From Nitrosospira sp. (GTDB lineage Bacteria > Pseudomonadota > Gammaproteobacteria > Burkholderiales > Nitrosomonadaceae): DNA of 64,000 nucleotides. The number at the start of each line of letters is the position of its first letter. The stretch's first letter is position 1. The stretch spans positions 1-64,000 of the forward strand of contig JAPLQS010000054.1 of NCBI GenBank assembly GCA_026399575.1, in the 5' to 3' direction. Made by a program: the position numbers and the translations under genes. The notes below the pieces were generated by a model. That model saw only the letters and a program-made list of their open reading frames with translations. It was not told the DNA's origin and ran no database searches. Shown here one piece after another: positions 1 through 7,619 of this stretch.

Positions 1-1
1 C

Positions 2-331
2 CATATATGGTGGTTCGGCAAGCACATCGGCAATACTGATATGCACGAAGGCAACCTCGCCTTCCGTCCCGACATGACCCTCGCCCCGGCTTACGACATG
101 CTGCCCATGCTATATGCACCGCTCCGTGGCGGGGAATTGCCGGCCAGAGTGTATGTCCCGGAACTGCCGTTACCGGATGAAGCGCAAGCTTGGCGTCAAG
201 CCGCGCAGGCGGGCATTGTGTATTGGCAAACCTGCGCAGGTGACGAGCGAATCAGCGCAGAATTTCGTCTTATCTGCGAAGCCAACGCACACCAGTTGAG
301 CAGACTGCAGACTGAGGTGGGTTGTCAATAA
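2..331 (+). CDS. HipA-like serine/threonine kinase toxin, C-terminal part
   Basis: The reading frame is open from base 2, so the gene starts upstream of the window; about 109 residues are visible. The segment GNTDMHEGN followed by PAYDMLPMLYAP matches the catalytic loop and following region of HipA-family kinases, the toxins of type II hipBA modules that phosphorylate tRNA synthetases or translation factors. The internal ATG at 41 is not the start because the conserved motif begins before it. A HipB antitoxin would be expected upstream, outside the window. The stop codon TAA (329-331) is exactly the 3-bp target duplication of the adjacent MITE-like element, so the native C-terminus may have been altered by that insertion. 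Family is clear; activity unknown. Confidence 0.75.
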   Translation, partial: HIWWFGKHIGNTDMHEGNLAFRPDMTLAPAYDMLPMLYAPLRGGELPARVYVPELPLPDEAQAWRQAAQAGIVYWQTCAGDERISAEFRLICEANAHQLSRLQTEVGCQ

Positions 332-569
332 TCCTAAATCCGGCAGTTGGACAGGGTAGAGTGTGCGGTTTTTGGGGTGCAGGGCAAGGCGCAACGACGC
401 GGAATGGTCATTCCATTCCAAGGAGTTGCAACGCAGCCATGTGCTGCAAAAATCGTGCAATCTACCCTGTAGCGAACTCATCCCAAAGGTGAAGGCCAAA
501 TACTGCAAAAAATTACTATGTGTCATGGTGTTAAACTGAAAAATGAGCGATCAGCTGCCGGATTTAGGA
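332..569. mobile_element. MITE-like element, 238 bp, 15-bp perfect terminal inverted repeats
   Basis: Left end TCCTAAATCCGGCAG (332-346) and right end CTGCCGGATTTAGGA (555-569) are perfect reverse complements, with partial complementarity further in. TAA flanks both sides (329-331 and 570-572), a plausible 3-bp target duplication. The interior has no convincing gene and contains a short perfect hairpin, GGAATGG with CCATTCC, around 400-420. Non-autonomous transposable elements have this build. The mobilising transposase is not visible in the window. Confidence 0.6.
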
Positions 570-580
570 TAACGCCGGCA

Positions 581-710
581 AGGAGCGCCTTCAAGCGCGA
601 AAATTCATTCCGTTCGGCCTGAGCCGGTCAAAGGCCATGAAATCATTCATGTTTCGACATGGCCACCGAAAGAATCAACCACCGTTCTTGGAGCGCCTTC
701 AGGCGCGAAA
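581..710. repeat. Two REP palindromes and a truncated second-family repeat
   Basis: REP copies with core AGGAGCGCCTTCA-GCGCGAA lie at about 581-600 and 690-709. Between them (607-665) is a partial copy of the CGTTCGGCCTGAGCCGGTC repeat that is fuller at 2331-2414. Bases 711-809 hold nothing else recognisable besides the antitoxin ribosome-binding site CGGAG at 797-801. Confidence 0.7.
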
Positions 711-809
711 TAGCTAACCATGGATCATGGAATATTAATTAGGTATCTGTTGACTGTTCATCAGGTATCTTTTAGACTGCCATGATGTTGATCAATCGGA
801 GTGATAATC

Positions 810-1049
810 ATGCCTAAAGAAGTGCAAATGTCGATAAAAATGGAGCCGGAATTGCACGAGCAGTTCATGGCTGCAGCCGCTGCAATGCATCGGCCGGCGG
901 CGCAGATTGTGCGCGAGCTAATGCGCTCTTATATTGCCCATCAAGAATTGCCCAATGCTGAAACCATTGCTGCTATTGAAGCCGTTGAGCGCGGTGAAGT
1001 GAATACTTACGCCAGCGTTAACGATTTCTATAACAAGATGGGTATCTGA
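810..1049 (+). CDS. RelB/DinJ-type antitoxin (ribbon-helix-helix)
   Basis: A 79-residue protein. The N-terminus (MPKEVQMSIKMEPELHEQF) is a short strand followed by helices, as in ribbon-helix-helix antitoxins that bind operator DNA and neutralise a RelE-superfamily toxin. An in-frame GTG lies at 801, but ATG at 810 is preferred because CGGAG lies 8 bases before it. The stop overlaps the toxin start as TGATG, the usual coupling in toxin-antitoxin pairs. Autorepression by the antitoxin-toxin complex is expected from the family; no clear operator palindrome was seen. It could equally be grouped with other small RHH antitoxins. Confidence 0.75.
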   Translation: MPKEVQMSIKMEPELHEQFMAAAAAMHRPAAQIVRELMRSYIAHQELPNAETIAAIEAVERGEVNTYASVNDFYNKMGI

Positions 1050-1327
1050 TGGAAGCACGCAGGCTCAACACCACAAACAGATTTGAAAAGGAGGTTGAGC
1101 TTGCAAAACGTCGGGGCAAGGATACTAAAAAATTGCGTGCTGTCATCGAATTGCTGGTGCATCGTCGGCCTTTGCCCCGCGAACTGAATGACCATCCCCT
1201 GCGTGGCGAATTCAAAGGCTATCGCGACCTGCACATCGAGCCCGATTGGCTGCTGATCTACAAAACAGATGATGAGGATTTGTGGCTAGTGCGCACCGGC
1301 TCCCATGCCGATCTTTTCGGAAATTAA
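1049..1327 (+). CDS. YafQ/RelE-superfamily mRNA interferase toxin
   Basis: A 92-residue basic protein whose start ATG shares its A with the antitoxin stop. The order FEKEVELAKRRGKD, LPRELNDHPLRGEFKGYRDLHIEPDW and LLIYK is characteristic of YafQ-type toxins, ribosome-dependent endoribonucleases that cut mRNA in the A site. The family's C-terminal catalytic His-x-x-Phe is represented by the HADLFGN end. Length matches YafQ (about 92 residues). It forms a two-gene operon with the upstream antitoxin. Confidence 0.82.
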   Translation: MEARRLNTTNRFEKEVELAKRRGKDTKKLRAVIELLVHRRPLPRELNDHPLRGEFKGYRDLHIEPDWLLIYKTDDEDLWLVRTGSHADLFGN

Positions 1328-1337
1328 TTATCGCCCT

Positions 1338-1540
1338 TGTGGAGCGCCTTCAGCCGCGAAAAATTCAACCATCGCCCCGTAGGAGCGCGTTTACGCGCGA
1401 AAGAATCAACCATCGCCCCTAAAGGGGCTCCTACAACTGCATCCGATCCCATTATTTTGTAGGAGCGCCTTCAGGCGCGAAAGACCTAGGCTGCATCCCG
1501 ATCCCATTATTTTGTAAGAGCGCGTTTACGCGCGAAAGAT
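1338..1540. repeat. REP cluster downstream of the toxin gene, including an inverted pair (REPIN)
   Basis: Imperfect palindromes of consensus GTAGGAGCGC-N4-GCGCGAA lie at about 1339-1360, 1379-1401, 1459-1481 and 1514-1536. An opposite-orientation copy with a different stem (CGCCCCTAAAGGGGCTCCTAC) is at 1414-1434, so 1379-1434 forms an inverted REP pair. Spacers between copies share the words GAATCAACCATCGCCC, so the amplified unit is longer than the palindrome. Sequence next to the RAYT gene suggests these are its substrate. Confidence 0.8.
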
Positions 1541-1561
1541 TCAGGCGCGAAAAACCTTCCG

Positions 1562-2053
1562 CTACAACCACACCGCATCCCACAACGGATATTCACCCAC
1601 ATGTGCCACTAACCCCGCCCGCACTGGATTGGCAACAACGTAACGCGCCACCGTGCGTACATCTTCGTCATGGCGCAAAGCATGGTCATGATATCCACGC
1701 TGCCACACCGGCCCTGTGCGGCCCAGCGACCGATTGACTGCCATTGCCGATCTTCCCTTTGTCACATTCATCACTTGAGCCAGATCGATCATCTCGCCCA
1801 ATTGCAATAGCCAATGCCAATGGTCAGGCATCACGACCCATGCCAGCGACTCTACCCGATTCAATTCATGCAAGCGCCGCATCTCGGCTACTACCAACCG
1901 ACCGGCGCGCCAATCCTGAAACAATGGTGCGCGGTGATGAGTGCAAGCAGTCACCAGATAAATGCGGTTGGGCTCCGAGTAGCGCCCACGCCGCAACGCC
2001 GCATTGCCGGGTGAATTGCCAGCACCTGGACGATTCGTGGCGATTGCCATCAT
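1562..2053 (-). CDS. REP-associated tyrosine transposase (RAYT, IS200-like Y1 family)
   Basis: 163 residues. The RAYT hallmarks are present: a SEPNRIYLVTACTHHR-type start of the fold, the metal-binding HUH motif within MPDHWHWLL, and YVVANPVRAGLV carrying the candidate catalytic tyrosine. RAYTs are single-strand nucleases linked to the spread of REP sequences. The frame stays open upstream to 2209, but those extra residues merely translate REP repeats; the ATG pair at 2053/2050 preceded by GAGGGG is the better start. REP palindromes occur on both sides, the usual genomic setting. The gene looks intact and may be active. Confidence 0.88.
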   Translation of the reverse strand: MMAIATNRPGAGNSPGNAALRRGRYSEPNRIYLVTACTHHRAPLFQDWRAGRLVVAEMRRLHELNRVESLAWVVMPDHWHWLLQLGEMIDLAQVMNVTKGRSAMAVNRSLGRTGPVWQRGYHDHALRHDEDVRTVARYVVANPVRAGLVAHVGEYPLWDAVWL

Positions 2054-2075
2054 TGCCCCTCTGTCTATCGCTTTG

Positions 2076-2328
2076 GTAGGAGCGGTTTCAGCCGCGATAA
2101 ACTCAACCATTGCCCCTGTAGGAGCGCATTTATGCGCGAAAAGAATCAACCATCGCCCTTGCGGAGCGCCTTCAGGCGCGAAATAACCGAGCGCGAAATA
2201 ACCAGCCAATCGCCCCTAAAGGGGCTCCTACAACCGCATTCCAATCCCATCATCTCGTAGGAGCGCCTTCAGGCGCGAAGAAATAACCAATCAATTCGCA
2301 CCCGTAGGAGCGCCTTCAGCCGCGAAAA
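2076..2328. repeat. REP cluster upstream of the RAYT gene
   Basis: REP copies at about 2076-2098, 2118-2140, 2161-2182, 2257-2279 and 2304-2328, plus an opposite-orientation copy at 2212-2232 pairing with 2161-2182 as a REPIN. Stems vary (GCGCC/GGCGC, GCGG/CCGC, CGCA/TGCG) but with compensating changes, which suggests selection on the hairpin. No gene is seen in 2054-2423. Confidence 0.82.
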
Positions 2329-2330
2329 CC

Positions 2331-2414
2331 ATTCCGTTCGGCCTGAGCCGGTCGAAGGCCCTGAAATTATTCATGTTTTGACCGTTCGACAAGCTCACGG
2401 CTCAACACGAACGG
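2331..2414. repeat. Second dispersed inverted repeat (CGTTCGGCCTGAGCCGGTCGAA type)
   Basis: The left arm (2331-2360) contains CCGTTCGGCCTGAGCCGGTC and the right arm (2380-2414) contains GACAAGCTCACGGCTCAACA; the arms are imperfect reverse complements, giving a long hairpin. A truncated copy lies at 607-665. This type of repeat is dispersed in many proteobacterial genomes. It sits just downstream of the WbpM-like gene and could work as a terminator or mRNA stabiliser (inference). Confidence 0.6.
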
Positions 2415-2423
2415 TCTCATATA

Positions 2424-4319
2424 TCATTTATCCCCATCCGACTTGCTCGGCACATATTCCGGCACCCACTTGGCCAACTCCTGCTTGACCTCCGCATCGC
2501 TTAACACCGGGTGCCCGTCCAGCCACACCATCAACTCCGCCAGCCACTGCGCATCAACTGCACGGGCCTGGGCGATGCGTAGCTTGGCGTGGGGGGTAGG
2601 CAGAGTGTTCTCGTCATCCGCCAGCAGTTCCTCATAGAGCTTTTCACCCGGCCGCAAACCGCTGTAGACAATCTTGATGTCTTCTTCACTCAAGCCGGAC
2701 AGGCGGATCAGGTCTCTTGCCAGGTCGGCAATCTTGACCGGCTCGCCCATGTCCAGCACGAAAATCTCCCCGCCATCATTTCCCCCACCCATCAACCCCG
2801 CCTGCAGCACCAGTTGCGCGGCTTCGGGAATGGACATGAAATAGCGCGTGATTTCCGGGTGAGTAACGGTGATCGGCCCACCATTGGCAATCTGCTCGCG
2901 GAATTTCGGAATCACGCTGCCCGTGCTGCCCAGAACATTGCCAAAACGCACCATCACGAAACGTGTCTTCAGTTCTTTGTCACCGGGATCATTTTTCCTT
3001 GAGGAGGAAACGGATTGCTGCTGTGCCTGACACACCATCTCCGCCAGGCGTTTGCTGGCACCCATGACGTTGGTAGGATTGACGGCTTTGTCGGTCGAGA
3101 TCAGCACGAATTTCTCCACCCCGTATTCGACCGCGGTCTGTGCCAGAACATGGGTGCCCATGACGTTGTTCTGCACCGCCTGCCAGGCATTTTCCTGCTC
3201 CATCAGTGGCACATGCTTGTAAGCGGCGGCATGGAACACCACGGCCGGCCGGAACTGCGTGAACACCTGCGCCAGACGGGCAGGATGCTTGACATCGCCG
3301 ATCACGAACGCCATCGGCATATCCGGAAAAGCGGCGCTGAATTCTTGTTCCATGTTGTAGAGCGCTAGCTCGTTCAACTCAAACAGCACCAGCCGAGCCG
3401 GTTCGAATCTGGCAATTTGCCGGCATAGCTCCGAGCCGATCGAGCCGCCCGCCCCGGTGACCAGCACGGTTTTTCCTGTCAGCAGGCCGTGCAGCCCTGC
3501 GTTGTCCAGCGTCACCGGATCGCGCCCGAGCAGGTCATCCAGTTCGACATTGCGGATTTGCGAGACAGTGACCTTGCCGCTGATCAAGTCATCATAGGAG
3601 GGCACAGTCAGTGCTTTAACTGCTGCGGCAGCGCATATCTCCAGCGCCCGGCGGCGGTCTCCGTGGGTGGCAGACGGCATGGCGATAATGGCATGGGCGA
3701 CATCCAGCTTCTCCGCGATAGCGGGCAACTGGTCGATTCGCCCCAGCACCTCAAAGCCATGCAGCATCATGCGGTGCCGCTGCGGGTTGTCATCGAGCAA
3801 TCCCACCACCCGCCATTCCTTGCTGCGGGCAAGTTCTTTCACCAGACCGACCGCAGTATCGCCCGCACCCAGCACCAGCACCGGATTGCCCTGCGGGTCT
3901 CTGAGCTTGAAGAGATGGCCTTCTTTCCACAGCCGGTAGGTAAGACGGCTGCCGCCCATGATGAATAAAAGCAAAATCGGATCCAGCAACAGCACCGAGC
4001 GCGGCACCCCAGCGAGTAGTTGCAGCAAAAACAATCCCAGCGGCACTGCCGCGGCACCCGCCAGGATCGCCAACAGGATACGACGCAAATCGGGAAGGCT
4101 TGCGTAGCGCCAGACGCCGCGATACAAACCGAACAATTGAAATACTGCTGCCTGAATCGGGATCACCCAGGGCAGGGTTGCTTTCAGCGATGCGAGGTAT
4201 TCGGGAGGAATGTCGAAATTGAAACGGAATAAATAAGCCAGACACCACGCCGCAATGACTGCGGCGAGATCGTGAAGAATTGCGATGAGTCTGCGCAAGC
4301 TCGGGTTACGTCGAGGCAT
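2424..4319 (-). CDS. wbpM: Membrane-anchored nucleotide-sugar 4,6-dehydratase (WbpM/CapD family)
   Basis: 631 residues from ATG 4319; an earlier in-frame start (4364) would lie deep in the upstream gene. About four N-terminal membrane segments (roughly 15-130) precede a nucleotide-binding domain with VLGAGDTAVGL and a C-terminal SDR domain with TGAGGSIGSELC near residue 290. The catalytic Tyr is replaced by Met in NVMGASKR, the Ser-Met-Lys triad known for large WbpM/PglF enzymes. These convert UDP-GlcNAc to UDP-4-keto-6-deoxy-GlcNAc, the precursor of QuiNAc, FucNAc or bacillosamine residues. It overlaps the WbpL-like gene by 14 bases and works with it and the SDR at 5384-6346 to start O-antigen repeat units. 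Confidence 0.88.
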   Translation of the reverse strand: MPRRNPSLRRLIAILHDLAAVIAAWCLAYLFRFNFDIPPEYLASLKATLPWVIPIQAAVFQLFGLYRGVWRYASLPDLRRILLAILAGAAAVPLGLFLLQLLAGVPRSVLLLDPILLLFIMGGSRLTYRLWKEGHLFKLRDPQGNPVLVLGAGDTAVGLVKELARSKEWRVVGLLDDNPQRHRMMLHGFEVLGRIDQLPAIAEKLDVAHAIIAMPSATHGDRRRALEICAAAAVKALTVPSYDDLISGKVTVSQIRNVELDDLLGRDPVTLDNAGLHGLLTGKTVLVTGAGGSIGSELCRQIARFEPARLVLFELNELALYNMEQEFSAAFPDMPMAFVIGDVKHPARLAQVFTQFRPAVVFHAAAYKHVPLMEQENAWQAVQNNVMGTHVLAQTAVEYGVEKFVLISTDKAVNPTNVMGASKRLAEMVCQAQQQSVSSSRKNDPGDKELKTRFVMVRFGNVLGSTGSVIPKFREQIANGGPITVTHPEITRYFMSIPEAAQLVLQAGLMGGGNDGGEIFVLDMGEPVKIADLARDLIRLSGLSEEDIKIVYSGLRPGEKLYEELLADDENTLPTPHAKLRIAQARAVDAQWLAELMVWLDGHPVLSDAEVKQELAKWVPEYVPSKSDGDK

Positions 4320-5313
4320 CCTGTCGATCGCCGCAGCGGCGCTCCCAATAACGATCAAAAACAAACATCATCACCAGATAAACTCCGCTCCATGCCACAC
4401 TGGTTCCCAACTGAGTCATGGTGTCTTGCTTCGCTGTCCACACTGCGCTGGCGCCTGCAGCCAACATCAGTAGATAACCGAGCAGCGCCGTGTTGCGATG
4501 GCCGAAGCCGCTTCGCACTAGGCGCTGGTAATAATGCTCGCGGTGCGCCTGCCAGATTTTTTCACCACGCAGGCTGCGTTTTGCGAGCGTGGCCGTGGCG
4601 TCGGCAATGAACGGCGAGAATACCAGCAGCGGCAGCCACAATGGCCACAAGCCATTGATCCAGCCTATCACGCCGAACACCGCCGCCAGGAACCCCAGCG
4701 GAATCGAGCCGGTATCACCCATGAAAATGCGCGCTGGATGAAAATTAAACAACAAAAAAGCTGCGGCAGCGGCAGCGATACAGAAGTTTAGCATGGCAAA
4801 TGCCTCATCCCCAGCGAGCCATGCAGCCAGACCGTAGCAACTAAAGCCGATCAATGTCATGCCTCCAGCCAATCCATCCGAGCCATCCATGAAATTATAA
4901 AGATTGGTCATCCAGGCGATGGCGAATGCAATCACGATGACCAGCATCCAGCCATGTGTAGCGGATAGGAGTGTGGCAGAGAGCCAGACCGCAGTCGCGC
5001 CATGCGTCAACAGCCGCTGCCAGACTGGCAGCGTAAAAACATCATCGGCGAGAGACACCGCTATCAGCAAGCCGACGCCCAGCCATACCGGCAAAGGCAG
5101 CACAGCGGGAAGCAGCGCCCACGAGACCAGCACCCCCAGCATCAAACCGACACCGCCGGTACGGGGAACAGGTTTGGTATGGAGAGAGCGGGAATTGGGG
5201 TGATCCAGGATCTTGAAGGTGTTGCCCTTGATCAGCCACCAGACCAAGGCAAGCGTTACCGCAAACGAGAACAGCGGTGCAGTGACGAGCGGAAAAGAAA
5301 GGCCGGCAATCAT
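4306..5313 (-). CDS. wbpL: Polyprenyl-phosphate sugar-1-P transferase (WbpL/WecA-MraY superfamily)
   Basis: 335 residues with about ten membrane helices. Superfamily motifs are visible: SLADD, NLYNFMDGSDGLAGG, RIFMGDTGS and HREHYYQRLV, which bind Mg2+, the nucleotide and the polyprenyl phosphate. WbpL-type enzymes move FucNAc-1-P, QuiNAc-1-P or GlcNAc-1-P to undecaprenyl phosphate at the inner membrane and so begin O-antigen units. The neighbours (WbpM-like dehydratase and WbpV/K-like SDR) point to a 6-deoxy-HexNAc as first sugar. Exact sugar specificity cannot be read from the sequence. Confidence 0.88.
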   Translation of the reverse strand: MIAGLSFPLVTAPLFSFAVTLALVWWLIKGNTFKILDHPNSRSLHTKPVPRTGGVGLMLGVLVSWALLPAVLPLPVWLGVGLLIAVSLADDVFTLPVWQRLLTHGATAVWLSATLLSATHGWMLVIVIAFAIAWMTNLYNFMDGSDGLAGGMTLIGFSCYGLAAWLAGDEAFAMLNFCIAAAAAAFLLFNFHPARIFMGDTGSIPLGFLAAVFGVIGWINGLWPLWLPLLVFSPFIADATATLAKRSLRGEKIWQAHREHYYQRLVRSGFGHRNTALLGYLLMLAAGASAVWTAKQDTMTQLGTSVAWSGVYLVMMFVFDRYWERRCGDRQDAST

Positions 5314-5342
5314 GATGCGGGATTATACCCGCCGACCACCTT

Positions 5343-5367
5343 CGTAGGAGCGCCTTTAGGCGCGATA
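5343..5367. repeat. Single REP palindrome
   Basis: GTAGGAGCGCCTTTAGGCGCGA lies between two glycan genes. It is the same family as the clusters at 0.6-2.3 kb and shows the repeat has spread beyond the RAYT locus. Confidence 0.75.
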
Positions 5368-5383
5368 AATATCCCACAAAATA

Positions 5384-6346
5384 TCAACCTTGGTTATCCC
5401 ATCCTTGAAACCACCGTGTCGTCTCCGCCAATCCCTGTACCAATGTATGGGATGGTGTCCAATCTAACTCATTGCGAATTCTGCTGCTATCGATACACAG
5501 CGAACCCAGCAATCTTGCAACCTCATCGGATTTCCCCGTCATCATGCCGGCCAATTTCATCAACCCCAAAGGACAAGGCCACAATCGCGAGGATTTACCC
5601 AGTGCCCGGGTAATATGAGTAATTAGTTCAGCAGTGGAAATATCCTCACCATCGCTCACAAGATATGTTTTCCCGGCAGCAGCGGGGTGCGTCAAGCAGG
5701 CGGCAATGGCACCGGTGAGGTTATCAAGATAAATGAGGCTGCGGCGGTTCCTTGCCAAAGCAAATGGCAGTGGAATGCCGCGATCTACAGCCTGCAACAA
5801 CCGTAGGAAATTTCCCTTTACCCCAGGGCCATACACCAACGGACAGCGCAGCACCACCACTTCCAGACCGGTCTCGGCAGCGACACGAGTGAGCGCCTGC
5901 TCTGCTTCCCATTTTGAAATGGCATAAGGGTCTTGCGGCTTGGCGGGAGAAGTCTGATCAAACGGTGCATCCGGCAAAGTGCTTTCACCGTTGACCTTGA
6001 TGGAGCTTAGAAAAACCAGGCGCTTGACCCCGCAGCGTGCTGCCGCTCGTGCCAAGGTCTCGGTACCCAGTGTATTGACGTAACGAAATTCTGTCAGTGG
6101 ATCATGCGCATGGTCGCGCATCACATGCACACGGGCAGCGCAATGGACGATAACCTGCACTCCGGCGAGAGCATCTAACCAGTCGGTACCGGCACCCATC
6201 TCAGCCACGATGCAGTAATTCACCCCTGGCACAGGAGTGCCAGGCAAGCTCCGCACTGTGCCAACGACATCAAGACCATGCGCCAAAAGACGGTCGCATA
6301 AGGCTCTGCCGACAAAACCCGAAGCACCGGTTATCAATACCTTCAC
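5384..6346 (-). CDS. SDR-family sugar-nucleotide epimerase/reductase (WbpV/WbpK-like)
   Basis: 320 residues, extended SDR. The NAD(P)-binding motif GASGFVG is at residues 7-13, the Ser of FLSSIKVNGES and the catalytic YAISK follow. Proteins encoded beside WbpL-WbpM pairs with this sequence reduce or epimerise the 4-keto product of WbpM to UDP-QuiNAc or UDP-FucNAc (WbpV, WbpK). That role fits here: the three genes lie in one minus-strand run ordered SDR, WbpL, WbpM. Which of the two sugars is formed cannot be told. Confidence 0.78.
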   Translation of the reverse strand: MKVLITGASGFVGRALCDRLLAHGLDVVGTVRSLPGTPVPGVNYCIVAEMGAGTDWLDALAGVQVIVHCAARVHVMRDHAHDPLTEFRYVNTLGTETLARAAARCGVKRLVFLSSIKVNGESTLPDAPFDQTSPAKPQDPYAISKWEAEQALTRVAAETGLEVVVLRCPLVYGPGVKGNFLRLLQAVDRGIPLPFALARNRRSLIYLDNLTGAIAACLTHPAAAGKTYLVSDGEDISTAELITHITRALGKSSRLWPCPLGLMKLAGMMTGKSDEVARLLGSLCIDSSRIRNELDWTPSHTLVQGLAETTRWFQGWDNQG

Positions 6347-6490
6347 AGAGAGGTCAATACAAGGTTAGAGCAGAACAAAGCCATACTTATCAGGCGAGCT
6401 GCCATGGAAGAATCGGCCTGCTCGAATTATTTATTGTCATGGTTACCATCGTAGCTGGGTGAGATGGTCAGTGATCGTAACATTGGCAAG

Positions 6491-7357
6491 TCAATCGTTT
6501 GTATTGACGGATACGTGTGATCTCCACAGGGCTAACAATATTCCTATGAGCAGACCAATCACCAGTCCACTCGCGGCAAAAAGTGGTTTCTTGGGAAATA
6601 CTGGTTGCGTTGAAACTTCTGCCCGCCCCAGAGAGGAGGTAGGGAAAGTATGCTCTGGGCTGATTTGTTCTTGAAGTACACGTTTGCGTTCCAGGAATCT
6701 ATGCATCTCTCCCTTATGAGTTAGCAGAACGCTGTTCATAAGCGCAACCTGAGAAAAATTGGCAGCTGAAAACTCCCCCGTTGCTTTTGCAAGAAAGCCA
6801 TTCAACCGTTCAATTTCTTTATTCAGCGGCTCTGATTCCATGTCGATTTCTTCAATCTTACTGTGCCAATGCAGGAGGGTGGGTTCCGCCATTTTTGTGT
6901 GGATATCTGCCAGTTCCGCGATCAAGGCATCCACAAAACGTATCGCATCATCTGGAGTAGTGCCGCGCACGTGAACATCAATTAGACCGGATTCTTTAAT
7001 CTTCACCTTGAGGCTGTTGAGCAACAAGTTTATTTTCGGGTCAAGCTCGTCTGGTGAAACACCCATCCGCTTCAGTGCATCATCTTTGAGAGATCTTTGC
7101 GTAATGCGATCTACCACCATCGGAGGTGGCTCTACAAGGTGTGATTTCCCAAGGTGCCCAATCCGAATCAACGCACTCGCCTCCCATTGTGCAGGCAGAG
7201 CAAATGCAACTGCCAGCCCCAGGGCGCCACCTACAAGTGCACCACCCAGCAAGATAGCACGATAATCCCGGATAAATTTCATCAAATCATAGAGTGACAC
7301 TTCACCATTGGACTGAAGCTTATCGGCCAGCGATGTTTTATTCTCAGAGCCACCCAT
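6491..7357 (-). CDS. wzz: Wzz-family polysaccharide chain-length determinant
   Basis: 288 residues. A cytoplasmic N-terminus (VSLYDLMKFIRDYRAILLGG) leads into TM1 near 35-55; a long periplasmic helical region follows; the proline-rich segment PVFPKKP precedes TM2 near 255-275. This is the Wzz/PCP topology. Such proteins form inner-membrane oligomers that set the length of Wzy-polymerised chains. No tyrosine-kinase domain is attached, so it is an O-antigen type rather than the capsule PCP-2a type. Its presence implies Wzy-dependent assembly and supports the Wzy call at 9938-11023. Confidence 0.85.
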   Translation of the reverse strand: MGGSENKTSLADKLQSNGEVSLYDLMKFIRDYRAILLGGALVGGALGLAVAFALPAQWEASALIRIGHLGKSHLVEPPPMVVDRITQRSLKDDALKRMGVSPDELDPKINLLLNSLKVKIKESGLIDVHVRGTTPDDAIRFVDALIAELADIHTKMAEPTLLHWHSKIEEIDMESEPLNKEIERLNGFLAKATGEFSAANFSQVALMNSVLLTHKGEMHRFLERKRVLQEQISPEHTFPTSSLGRAEVSTQPVFPKKPLFAASGLVIGLLIGILLALWRSHVSVNTND

Positions 7358-7619
7358 ATTTTCTCTCGCTCTTGTCTCTTGTATTCGTCAGTTCAAACGG
7401 TCAACACATTAGTTCTAATGTATAAACTACGGAACGTTGCAACGGTATCCCTTCTACTCTAGTTCCACGGCGGGGCAGAAATGTGGCAAGCATTCTGTGT
7501 ATGGCGAGTGATGATTTTATCACGTGCCCCCTCGCAACTGCGGAAATGACGATTCAATTCTTCAGCATAAGAGCACTATCTAACTCAGAATCTTCACTCG
7601 AATGTAAAATTTCCCAGAG

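Noticed and set aside
1338-2328. Possible CRISPR array
   Set aside because: Units are short palindromes in both orientations, spacers are themselves conserved and of uneven length, and no cas genes are nearby; REP/RAYT explains them.
7407-7420. 14-base palindrome CATTAG-TT-CTAATG upstream of wzz
   Set aside because: Perfect but short and AT-rich; no promoter fits around it, so chance is likely.
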